Source of the DNA: an uncultured Desulfovibrio sp. | Lineage (GTDB): Bacteria > Desulfobacterota > Desulfovibrionia > Desulfovibrionales > Desulfovibrionaceae | Reading direction: 5' to 3' | DNA: 21,751 bases | Assembly: GCF_949282365.1 (NCBI RefSeq) | Contig: NZ_CASDOY010000032.1 | Span: 1-21,751, forward strand | Part shown: positions 14,841 to 21,149 of the stretch, one piece after another | Layout: each line of letters starts with the position of its first letter | Position numbering within the stretch: the stretch's first letter is position 1 | Made by a program: the position numbers and the translations under genes | Notes under the pieces: generated by a model | Databases searched by the model: none | What the model was told of the DNA's origin: nothing | Seen by the model: the letters and a program-made list of their open reading frames with translations, nothing else

Positions 14841-16094
14841 CTATTGTTCCGCTCCGGCCCCGTGTCCCGGGCCTTCCCAGCGGCCGTCGGCCACCAGCCG
14901 GCGGCCCTGCGCCCAGACATGGCGCGGCCAGCCGTGGACCTCCAGCCCCTCGTAGGGCGTGTAGTCGCCCTGATGCAGCTCGCGGGCGCTCAGCTCGCGG
15001 CAGCAGGCGGGATCCAGCACCACCACGTCGGCGTCCCAGCCGGCTTCCAGACGGCCCTTGCGTCCGTCCAGGCCCAGCAGGCGGGCGGGCGCGGCGCAGG
15101 CCACGTCCACGAAGCGCGGCAGGGTCAGGCGGCTCTTGCAGACCCCTTCCGAAAAGAGCAGGGGCAGGCGCGTCTCCACGCCGGGCATGCCCTGCGGGCA
15201 GGCGAAGACGCTGTCCCGTCCGGCCTCCCACTTGCACGCATAGCTGATCTCGTCATGGGCCGAGACCACATGGTCCAGCAGACCGCGGGCCAGGGCCTCC
15301 CAGAGCAGGCGGCCGTCGCGGGCCCCGCGCAGGGGCGGCATGCAGACGTATTTCAGCCCTTCGGCAGAGCCTTCGCCGTAACTGGCGGCATCCAGCAGCA
15401 GATAGCGCGGCGCGGTGCAGGCATGGACGCGCCCGCCGCACTCATGTCCGCCGGAAAGCGCCGTCAGCGAACGGGACGAGGCCACCGGCCCCAGGCACAG
15501 GGGGCTCTGCGCGGCCGAGGCCAGGGTCAGGGCCAGGCGGACGCCCGTTTCTTCGGCATAGGCGGGGAAGACCTGGGGCCAGACCTGCACGTCGCAGGGG
15601 CCCGCCGCCTCCAGCCGGGCCCGCAGGCCCCTGCTGACAGGCTCCAGGGCGCAGGGCACCAGAGGCAGGACGCCGCGTCCCGCAAGCCGGTGCAGGCGCT
15701 CGCAGGCGTCGGCGGCGGTCAGCAGGGGGGCCCCAAAGGCCGCGCAGACGGTCCCGTCCGGCAGTTCTCCGGCGGCGTCGCCGTGCGGCACCACAGTCAG
15801 CGGCAGGCCGTCCGTGACCGGCGCGGAACCGTCCGACGGCGGCAGCACGCCCAGGCAGGTGGTGCCGCCCAGGGCCGCGGCCCTGCACAGTGCGGAAAGA
15901 TCCGCCCCGGCGGGACGTACCTGGGCGTCCACGCCGCCGGGCAGCACATAGCAGTCCGTGGCGTCCACCACGCAGGCGTCCGTCGCGGGCAGGCCCGCGC
16001 CCACTTCCACGATGCGTTCGTCCTCAAACAAGACATCGGCCCTGCACACGCCGTCGTGGCGCACCACAAGACCTCCCTGAACCAGAGTACGCAT
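14841..16094 (-). CDS. Dihydropyrimidinase/dihydroorotase-like protein lacking metal ligands
   Basis: The 417-residue protein aligns by eye with cyclic amidohydrolases: PGGVD (52-56), PRYLLLD (229-235), EGLKYVCMPPLR (245-256), GMPGVETRLPLLFSEGV (302-318) and RKGRLEAGWDADVVVLDP (345-362). The family's metal-binding His-x-His after PGGxD is Gln58-Val-Arg60 here. The lysine that is carbamylated (usually SFKxFMAYK) is absent from VQVWPQVFPAYA. The His of the HAENxD motif is not found. The Asp of the TDH motif is Ala279 in VVSAHDE. Only the His in GGRVHA (224) remains. It is therefore probably not a metal-dependent hydrolase, as with inactive PyrC-like subunits and CRMP proteins. It is the third gene of an operon with serine acetyltransferase and a tiny lipoprotein. 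Confidence 0.8.
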   Translation of the reverse strand: MRTLVQGGLVVRHDGVCRADVLFEDERIVEVGAGLPATDACVVDATDCYVLPGGVDAQVRPAGADLSALCRAAALGGTTCLGVLPPSDGSAPVTDGLPLTVVPHGDAAGELPDGTVCAAFGAPLLTAADACERLHRLAGRGVLPLVPCALEPVSRGLRARLEAAGPCDVQVWPQVFPAYAEETGVRLALTLASAAQSPLCLGPVASSRSLTALSGGHECGGRVHACTAPRYLLLDAASYGEGSAEGLKYVCMPPLRGARDGRLLWEALARGLLDHVVSAHDEISYACKWEAGRDSVFACPQGMPGVETRLPLLFSEGVCKSRLTLPRFVDVACAAPARLLGLDGRKGRLEAGWDADVVVLDPACCRELSARELHQGDYTPYEGLEVHGWPRHVWAQGRRLVADGRWEGPGHGAGAEQ

Positions 16095-16112
16095 GATCCC
16101 GACCTCGTTCGC

Positions 16113-16250
16113 TTACAGGCCGCGTCCCACGGAGACGCCGCCGATCATTTGTCCCTTGGCCTTGACCTCCGTGCCGCAGCCGCCCAGGCAGACGGCCAGC
16201 AGGGCCGCCGCCAGCAGGCAGAGCAGGAAGGACCGCCTGCCGTACCTCAT
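16113..16250 (-). CDS. 45-residue lipoprotein of unknown function
   Basis: A short ORF starts with MRYGRRS, followed by a hydrophobic stretch and the lipobox Leu-Gly-Gly-Cys at 22-25 (AVCLGGCGTE), a textbook type II signal peptide. The mature peptide would be only 21 residues, ending in GVSVGRGL. Its ATG overlaps the TGA of the serine acetyltransferase gene by 4 bases (ATGA) and its stop lies 18 bases before the amidohydrolase-like gene, so it sits inside the operon. The signal, lipobox and coupling make it a likely real gene; its role is unknown. Confidence 0.7.
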   Translation of the reverse strand: MRYGRRSFLLCLLAAALLAVCLGGCGTEVKAKGQMIGGVSVGRGL

Positions 16251-17158
16251 GAGGGCCGCTCCTGCGTGACCCGGGCCCCGGCGGGCACGTCGTCCGTGAT
16301 CCAGACATTGCCGCCGATGACCGCGCCCCGGCCCACGGTGACGCGGCCCAGGATGGTGGCCCCGGCATAGACCGTCACCCTGTCTTCCAGGATGGGGTGG
16401 CGCGGGATGCCCTTGGTCAGGGTGCCGTCGGCGTTCTTGGGGAAGGAGAGCGCGCCCAGGGTCACGCCCTGGTAGAGGCGGCAGCTGTTGCCGATGATGC
16501 AGGTCTCGCCGATGACCACGCCGGTGCCGTGGTCGATGAAGAAATCGTCGCCGATGGTGGCCCCGGGGTGGATGTCGATACCGGTGCGCGAGTGGGCCAT
16601 CTCGGAGATGATGCGCGGGATCAGCGGCACCTTGAGGCTGTAGAGCTCATGGGCGATGCGATGATGCAGCATGGTGTACATGGAGGGGTAGCAGAAGATG
16701 GTCTCGCCCGGGCTGGTGGCCGCGGGGTCGCCCTCATAGCCGGCCTGGGCATCCCCGGCCAGCTTGTGGCGGATGTCGGGCAGCTTGTCCATGAAGGCCA
16801 GGGCCAGTTCGCGGCTGTTGCGTTCGCAGTTCTGGCAGCCTTCGCCCTCGCCCGCGCAGGAAAAGGAGATGCCGCGCTGGATCTGCTCGGTCAGCAGCCG
16901 GTAGACGCTGTCCAGGTTGGCGGCCAGATGGTGCCGCATGGATTCGCGCCAGACCCGCGCCGCCCCGAAATAGCCGGGAAAGAGCGCGGCCCGCAGACGT
17001 TCCATGATCTCGGCCAGCCTGTCCAGCGACGGCATGACCATGCCGTGGGCGGAACAGTGCAGGACCTTGTCCAGGGAATCGGGATGGCAAAGACGGTCGA
17101 CCACGGAATCCAGCCGCTCCATGGCGGCGGAAGAAGAATTGTCCTGAAGTATGCTCAT
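16247..17158 (-). CDS. epsC: Serine O-acetyltransferase, EpsC type
   Basis: The enzyme acetylates L-serine with acetyl-CoA, the first step of cysteine synthesis. The 303-residue protein has a helical N-terminal domain (1-185) and a left-handed beta-helix (190-295) of hexapeptide repeats: GIDIHPGATIGDDFFIDHG, TGVVIGETCIIGNSCRLYQG, then RVTVYAGATILGRVTVGRGAVIGG. The SAT residues Asp144-Pro-Ala, His197 and His210 are present. The N-terminal domain carries an extra cysteine cluster, Cys101-x6-Cys108-x2-Cys111. The start at 17158 has an AGG site 8 bases upstream, and a good promoter lies 28 bases before it. The following lipoprotein gene overlaps the stop by 4 bases. Confidence 0.93.
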   Translation of the reverse strand: MSILQDNSSSAAMERLDSVVDRLCHPDSLDKVLHCSAHGMVMPSLDRLAEIMERLRAALFPGYFGAARVWRESMRHHLAANLDSVYRLLTEQIQRGISFSCAGEGEGCQNCERNSRELALAFMDKLPDIRHKLAGDAQAGYEGDPAATSPGETIFCYPSMYTMLHHRIAHELYSLKVPLIPRIISEMAHSRTGIDIHPGATIGDDFFIDHGTGVVIGETCIIGNSCRLYQGVTLGALSFPKNADGTLTKGIPRHPILEDRVTVYAGATILGRVTVGRGAVIGGNVWITDDVPAGARVTQERPS

Positions 17159-17185
17159 AGCGTACCTGCATTGCGTTTTTCGCGC

Positions 17186-17214
17186 ATTGTACACGGCAGG
17201 GCCACGCAAGGCAA
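17186..17214 (-). promoter_or_regulatory. Sigma-70 promoter of epsC
   Basis: On the minus strand TTGCCT (17214-17209), a 17-base spacer and TACAAT (17191-17186) stand 27 bases upstream of the epsC start. The predicted transcript begins near 17180 with a leader of about 22 bases. No T-box or other cysteine-responsive leader fits in that space. Confidence 0.7.
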
Positions 17215-17332
17215 AGGGAAACGCGGGCCCCGGCGGGCTGCCCCCGCAGGCAGGCCCCGGGGGACAGGCCCGGGCGGACACGCCCCCGGGCGCCGCCCCC
17301 TGCCGGGCCGCCGGACCGGCCGCGGACCGTGA

Positions 17333-17360
17333 TTGACAAATCCCCTGACTGGGCTAGCCT
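17333..17360 (+). promoter_or_regulatory. Sigma-70 promoter of the hydroxyacid dehydrogenase gene
   Basis: A consensus TTGACA (17333-17338) is followed after 16 bases by TAGCCT (17355-17360), 34 bases before the ATG. The -10 is imperfect, but spacing and location are convincing. It is divergent from the epsC promoter, with about 120 bases between the two -35 boxes. Confidence 0.65.
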
Positions 17361-17394
17361 TGCCGCACATCTTTCTTCCAGCAAGGAGCCCTGC

Positions 17395-18324
17395 ATGAAA
17401 GTTCTCGCCACGCCGCGATCCTTCGGCAAAAACGATCCCGAACTCTTCGACATCCTGCGCGACGCCGGACTGGAAGTGCTGCGCAACGATACCGGCGGCA
17501 TCCTCTCCGCCGCCCAGATGCGCGAAAAACTGGCCGACTGCGAAGGCCTGATCCTGGGCGTGGACCCGGTCGACGCCGGCGTGCTGGCCGCCGCGCCCAA
17601 ACTCAGGGCCATCGCCAGGTACGGCGTGGGCTTGGACAATATCGACCTGCCCGCCTGCGAGGCCCGGGGCATCAAGGTCTCCCGCACCGTGGGCGCCAAC
17701 AGCGAGGCCGTGGCCGACTACACCCTGGCCCTGATGCTGGGCGTGGCCCGCAAGGTGGCCCTCATCGACCGCCGCTGCCGCCGGAAGGACTGGAGCAAGA
17801 TCACCGGCATCGACCTCTACGGCAAGACCGTGGGCATCATCGGCCTGGGCGCCGTCGGCCGGCGCGTGGCCCGCCGCTGCGGCGCGGGCTTCGGCATGAA
17901 GGTGCTGGGCCACGACGTGTGCTGGGACGAGGCCTGGGCCGCTGAGAACAGGGTCGAACGCGCCGGTCTGGAACGCATCTTCCGCGAAGCCGACTTCATC
18001 AGCCTGCACACCATCCTCGACGACAGCACCCGGCGGATGGTCGATGCCGCGCGCCTGGCCCTGATGAGGCCCACCGCCATCCTCATCAATACCGCCCGCG
18101 GCGAACTGGTGGACAGCGCCGCCCTGCTGGACGCCCTGGAACAGAATCGCATCTACGGCGCAGGCCTGGACGTCTTCGAGCAGGAACCGCCCCGGGACGA
18201 GCGCTGGTACCGGCTGGACAACCTGGTCATGGGCTCCCACTGCTCCTCCTCCACGGCCGGGGCCGTGGCCAGCATGGGCCACATGGCCGTGGACAACCTG
18301 CTCCGCGACCTGGGCCTGAAGTAA
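17395..18324 (+). CDS. D-3-phosphoglycerate dehydrogenase-type 2-hydroxyacid dehydrogenase
   Basis: The 309-residue enzyme belongs to the D-isomer-specific 2-hydroxyacid dehydrogenases. The NAD-binding motif is GLGAVG (150-155), with Asp174 in VLGHD fitting NAD rather than NADP. The catalytic triad is complete: Arg235 in INTARGELVD, Glu264 in DVFEQEPP and His282 in MGSHCSSST. RYGVGLDNID (75-84) is typical of SerA. The ACT regulatory domain of long SerA proteins is absent, so it would be a short, non-serine-inhibited form. The ATG at 17395 has AAGGAG 7 bases upstream. Divergence from serine acetyltransferase favours a role in serine supply, but hydroxypyruvate or another 2-hydroxyacid remains possible. 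Confidence 0.88.
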   Translation: MKVLATPRSFGKNDPELFDILRDAGLEVLRNDTGGILSAAQMREKLADCEGLILGVDPVDAGVLAAAPKLRAIARYGVGLDNIDLPACEARGIKVSRTVGANSEAVADYTLALMLGVARKVALIDRRCRRKDWSKITGIDLYGKTVGIIGLGAVGRRVARRCGAGFGMKVLGHDVCWDEAWAAENRVERAGLERIFREADFISLHTILDDSTRRMVDAARLALMRPTAILINTARGELVDSAALLDALEQNRIYGAGLDVFEQEPPRDERWYRLDNLVMGSHCSSSTAGAVASMGHMAVDNLLRDLGLK

Positions 18325-18354
18325 GCCGGGAACACGCGGGATCTTTTGTGTGTG

Positions 18355-18419
18355 ACGAGAGGGGAAGGGGCATTTTTTGTAAAAACTGCCCCTTCCCCTC
18401 TCGTGCTCTCCCCATCCCC
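18355..18419 (+). terminator. 3' hairpin element behind the dehydrogenase gene
   Basis: An 18-bp perfect inverted repeat (18355-18372 with 18387-18404) encloses TTTTTTGTAAAAAC, whose T5/A5 can extend the stem past one mismatch. One base later comes the box CTCTCCCCATCCCC (18406-18419), then GAAAAAACTTTTG. It starts 30 bases after the stop codon. No U tract follows directly, so classical termination is uncertain. The same layout occurs at 19034-19107 on the other strand. Confidence 0.65.
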
Positions 18420-18675
18420 GAAAAAACTTTTGTCCAGGCCGGGATGGCACGTCCCCGCCGTTGTCCGGGCGCTCCCGCCATTCCTGCCTGACCGGGCGAG
18501 CTCCACGGCCCGCCGGCTTGTCCGTGCGCGCGGGGAACAGGGCCTATCGATTGCGGCGCTACCCCGGTGATACCGCCATGTCCGTGCGCATGGGAGCTCG
18601 GGAAAGGACGGTGCTGCGGGCAAGCTCCCCAGGCGCCCGCCTCCTGTCCGTACAGGAAGAAGGGCTGGCGATGTG

Positions 18676-18701
18676 GGGACCGCCATGATGGAGGCGGTCC
18701 C
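18676..18701. other. Perfect 9-bp hairpin in the intergenic region
   Basis: GGGACCGCC (18676-18684) pairs with GGCGGTCCC (18693-18701) around the loop ATGATGGA. No U tract follows on either strand. Its role is unknown. Confidence 0.4.
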
Positions 18702-18795
18702 GGTTGTCGGGAGCAGGTGGCGGCAGGGCTTTCCCCTGTCGTCCCGGCGTTGCCCGCCAGCGCCGGGGCCCGCCGCATCAATCATGGCCGTCAGT

Positions 18796-18938
18796 GTGCG
18801 GGGCCGGACGCGCCGTCAAGAGATAACGATTCGTTTTACCATGCTGGACCTGTCCCCGTGCAGGGCCGGACGCACCTTCACGGGAGAGACGCTTTGCAAG
18901 GGAGCGTCTCGCGTCCCGGTGCAGGCCCGGACGCGCCG
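18796..18938 (+). repeat. Three evenly spaced 20-bp boxes
   Basis: Related boxes of the form GTGC(A/G)GG(G/C)CCGGACGC(G/A)CC begin at 18796, 18858 and 18919, so they are 62 and 61 bases apart. The sequence between boxes is not conserved, although units 2 and 3 each contain an inverted repeat. The spacing resembles a CRISPR, but the boxes are too few, too short and imperfect. Confidence 0.5.
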
Positions 18939-19033
18939 GACCGATGCGTGTGACGTCCTGTGCCGGGGACGGCAGGGACGCCGCGTCACATGCCGGGGAC
19001 TGGCGCGCCGCCCTTGATGAAGCGCGTTTGGAG

Positions 19034-19107
19034 GGGGATGGGGGGAGTTTGAGGGGGGCAGGGAGGACCTTTGTGCGTTCGCCAAAGGTCCTCCCTGCCC
19101 CCCTCAA
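19034..19107 (-). terminator. 3' hairpin element behind the radical SAM/SPASM gene
   Basis: A perfect 25-bp inverted repeat (19049-19073 with 19083-19107) has a 9-base loop. On the minus strand it begins 16 bases after the gene's stop and is followed after one base by CTCCCCCCATCCCC (19047-19034). This differs at one position from the box at 18406-18419. No U tract is present. Confidence 0.65.
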
Positions 19108-19122
19108 GTCCGCTCCCGCGGC

Positions 19123-20193
19123 CTACCAGATCTTTTCGAAGCGTTTGGAGCAGCCCACGCAGGGCAGGTCGGGCCAGGGGCCGGCCAGGGCGGCGCGGAA
19201 GTCCGTGAAGGCCTTGTTGCGCCAGAGCCCGGCCAGTTCCCCGGCGGGGCGGCCGTATCGGACGCGGGCGAAGACGCGCCGTTTGGGGTCGTCCTCGCTG
19301 GTGGGCAGGTTGACGTAGACGCAGGGCGAGAGGTTGCCTTGGGTATCCACATAGAGGGTGCGGTCCACGTTTTCGCGGCAGCCGTTGCGCACGCGGCCCA
19401 CGGCTTCGGGGTCGGGCAGGGCGTACCACAGTTCCCGGCCGCTCTGGCGTACCCGGGCGGCCACCGGGGCCAGCACGGCGGCCGCCGCGGCCACTTTGTC
19501 CGCTTCTTCGGGGCTGTAGGCTTCCGCGGCCAGTTCCGGCGCGGCGATGTAATCCATGGTGCTGACCACCGCGCAGCGCACGTCCAGTTCCTCCATGAGC
19601 TCGGGCAGGCCTTTGACGGCTTCCAGCTGCGAGGGCAGGAGCAGGTAGGCCAGATGCAGCTCCGGGTGCCGGCCCTGTTTCTGGCGGCGCACGTCCTGCA
19701 GCTGGCGGATGGCCGCGCAGACGCGGCTGAAGGGGATGCCCTGGCGGCTGGCGTTGCTGGCCTCGTCGGTACCGGCCAGGGAAAAGGCCACCACGTCCAT
19801 GCCGCTGTCCACCACGGCGGCGGCCAGGGCCTCGTCCATGTGCTGGCCGCAGGTGGTGGTGGACACGGCGCAGCCCGCGCGCCGGGCCACGCGCACGAAA
19901 TCCATGAAGCGGGGGTGCAGGAAGGGCTCGCCCCAGCCCTGCAGGTGCACGCGGCCGCACTGGCGCATGAGCGGCCAGAGGGCGGCGAAGGTCTCGGCGC
20001 TCATGAGGCGCGACTGCCAGACGTCTTTCTTGGTGGTGTGCGGGCAGTAGGTGCAGCGGCAGGTGCAGACCGAGGAGACTTCCACCTGCATGCAGAGCAG
20101 GGGCGTGGGGCGCCCGGTGAGGGCCTCGCGCAGGCGCTGGCGCAGGCCGGGGCCGGGCAGGGCCCGGGGGCTCAGGGGATCGGGCGCGTTCAT
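19123..20193 (-). CDS. Radical SAM protein with SPASM-like C-terminal domain
   Basis: The 356-residue protein has the classic cluster motif Cys43-x3-Cys47-x2-Cys50 (SSVCTCRCTYCPHT) that binds the SAM-cleaving 4Fe-4S centre. The SAM-contact segment VHLQGWGEPFLHPRFMDF and TTTCGQHMD follow in the usual barrel positions. The C-terminal part has further cysteines, in RNGCRENVDRTLYVD, SPCVYV and LPCVGCSKRFEKIW, fitting a SPASM-type auxiliary cluster domain as in peptide- or cofactor-maturing enzymes. The substrate is unknown. The start at 20193 is fixed by GGGGAGGAGG upstream and a 4-base ATGA overlap with the preceding gene, so the two are translationally coupled and probably work together. The frame is open further upstream only because it shadows that gene. 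Confidence 0.88.
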   Translation of the reverse strand: MNAPDPLSPRALPGPGLRQRLREALTGRPTPLLCMQVEVSSVCTCRCTYCPHTTKKDVWQSRLMSAETFAALWPLMRQCGRVHLQGWGEPFLHPRFMDFVRVARRAGCAVSTTTCGQHMDEALAAAVVDSGMDVVAFSLAGTDEASNASRQGIPFSRVCAAIRQLQDVRRQKQGRHPELHLAYLLLPSQLEAVKGLPELMEELDVRCAVVSTMDYIAAPELAAEAYSPEEADKVAAAAAVLAPVAARVRQSGRELWYALPDPEAVGRVRNGCRENVDRTLYVDTQGNLSPCVYVNLPTSEDDPKRRVFARVRYGRPAGELAGLWRNKAFTDFRAALAGPWPDLPCVGCSKRFEKIW

Positions 20194-20867
20194 GCGGCCT
20201 CCTCCCCGCCCAGCAGGCGGCGCAGGCGGGAGAACCAGCCGCTGCCCTGGTTGTCGGCGCGGGTGTTCCAGCCGGTCTCCAGGCAGGGCAGGGCGGGCCG
20301 GGCATGCCACTTGCCTTTGAAGAAGCGGATGCCGGGATCGATGCCCAGGCCTAGGCAGAAGCGCATGTGGCCGCGGGCCTCGGCCTCGCTGACCAGCCCG
20401 GCCAGCAGGGCGTCGGCGCAGCCGGGCACGGCCCCCTGCCGCCGGAAGGCGAACATGTAGAAAGCCGTGGTCAGGGAAGCGTAATCGCCCACGGCCAGGG
20501 CCTGCAGGCTGTTGTCCCGCTTGTGACGGGCGGCCCAGAGCTGCACGTCGGGATGGCAGCCCACATAGGCTTCCAGGCGGTTGAAGATCTGCACGGTGCC
20601 CGGCTCGAAGGGCTTGCGGCGCAGGAAGTCCTGCACCAGGGCGGCGTGTTCCGGCTGCCAGGCCTCGCGCACGATGTCCACCTCGCGCAGGGCGCGGCGC
20701 TCCATGTTGCGCACGTTCTGCCACGGCAGGGAGCCGTCCTCGCGCAGCAGGGGCAGGGCCAGGTCCCAGTAGGCATCCGGCGCGCCCTGGCGGGCATCCT
20801 GCGGCGCGCGCGTGGGCCGTACCGGCGCCAGCACGGTGATCTGCCGCACTTCCGGCAGGGCCAGGGC
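20190..20867 (-). CDS. Unrecognised protein, 5' end lost at a junction
   Basis: About 225 residues of native-looking, GC-rich coding sequence remain, ending in FSRLRRLLGGEEAA. The C-terminal half (VGDYASLTTAFYMFAF, then EARGHMRFCLGLGIDPGIRFFKGKWHA) resembles the acyl-CoA-binding half of GNAT or FemAB-like transferases, in which a conserved Gly-hydrophobic-x-Phe-Phe-Lys segment occurs. This is a resemblance only. Upstream of about 20,867 the frame continues by chance across antisense pcfB sequence, so the true start is missing. It is translationally coupled to the radical SAM/SPASM gene. Confidence 0.6.
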   Translation of the reverse strand, partial: ALALPEVRQITVLAPVRPTRAPQDARQGAPDAYWDLALPLLREDGSLPWQNVRNMERRALREVDIVREAWQPEHAALVQDFLRRKPFEPGTVQIFNRLEAYVGCHPDVQLWAARHKRDNSLQALAVGDYASLTTAFYMFAFRRQGAVPGCADALLAGLVSEAEARGHMRFCLGLGIDPGIRFFKGKWHARPALPCLETGWNTRADNQGSGWFSRLRRLLGGEEAA

Positions 20868-20877
20868 GTGAACACGA
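20862..20877. other. Junction 1: chromosome to conjugative-element DNA
   Basis: To the left, the minus-strand native gene is in frame and GC-rich. To the right, plus-strand PcfB homology starts in mid-protein. No inverted repeat, target duplication, integrase or tRNA is present. The exact base cannot be fixed; the shared sequence may include CAGGGCGTGAACACG. Confidence 0.7.
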
Positions 20878-21149
20878 TGGAGATTGACGACGCCAATCTG
20901 CGCCAGTTTGAGCGCATCGCGCGCAAGTACGGCGTGGACTACGCTGTGAGGCGGGATACCTCGGCAGATACGCCGCGCTTCCTCGTGTTCTTTAAAGGGC
21001 GAGATGCCGACGCAATCATGGCAGCGCTCAAGGAGTTCTCGAGCGCAAAAGAACGCAAGTCCGAGCGCCCGTCTCTGCTGCAAAGGCTCCGGGACATTGT
21101 GCCGGTCGTGGGCGCGCAAAAGGAGCGCAAAAAGGAGCTTGAGCGATGA
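20877..21149 (+). CDS. PcfB/DUF3801 conjugation protein, C-terminal fragment
   Basis: Ninety codons (MEIDDANLRQFERIARKYGV, then YAVRRDT, LVFFKGRDADAIMAALKEF) match the C-terminal domain of PcfB-family proteins of Gram-positive conjugative elements. These work beside the coupling protein PcfC/VirD4 in relaxosome recruitment. The usual N-terminal part (roughly 60-70 residues) is missing at the junction, and the methionine at 20877 is most likely internal. The stop overlaps the virD4 start by 4 bases (ATGA), the standard pcfB-pcfC arrangement. Codon use is less GC-rich than to the left. Confidence 0.75.
   Translation: MEIDDANLRQFERIARKYGVDYAVRRDTSADTPRFLVFFKGRDADAIMAALKEFSSAKERKSERPSLLQRLRDIVPVVGAQKERKKELER

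Larger units (their letters stand above)
18325..19122. other. Structured 800-bp convergent intergenic region
   Basis: Nearly 800 bases separate two convergent genes. No frame has both a ribosome binding site and protein-like composition. The region is instead rich in folded DNA: a hairpin element at each end (18355-18419, 19034-19107), a 9-bp hairpin at 18676-18701, and three evenly spaced 20-bp boxes (18796-18938). An 8-bp stem, GAGACGCT/AGCGTCTC, lies at 18885-18910 and an imperfect one at 18949-18988. A non-coding RNA could lie here, but no promoter is clear. Confidence 0.55.

Noticed and set aside
12097..16370. Long plus-strand frames opposite the NSS, NCS2 and amidohydrolase genes
   Set aside because: Shadow frames produced by high GC at third codon positions; no recognisable protein features.
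18796..18938. CRISPR array
   Set aside because: Only three boxes, imperfect, 20 bp long with 41-42 bp gaps, and no cas genes in the window.
18567..19017. Open frames of 114-128 codons in the 800-bp intergenic region
   Set aside because: Arg/Gly/Pro-rich, no ribosome binding sites, and they run through the hairpins and repeat boxes in every frame.
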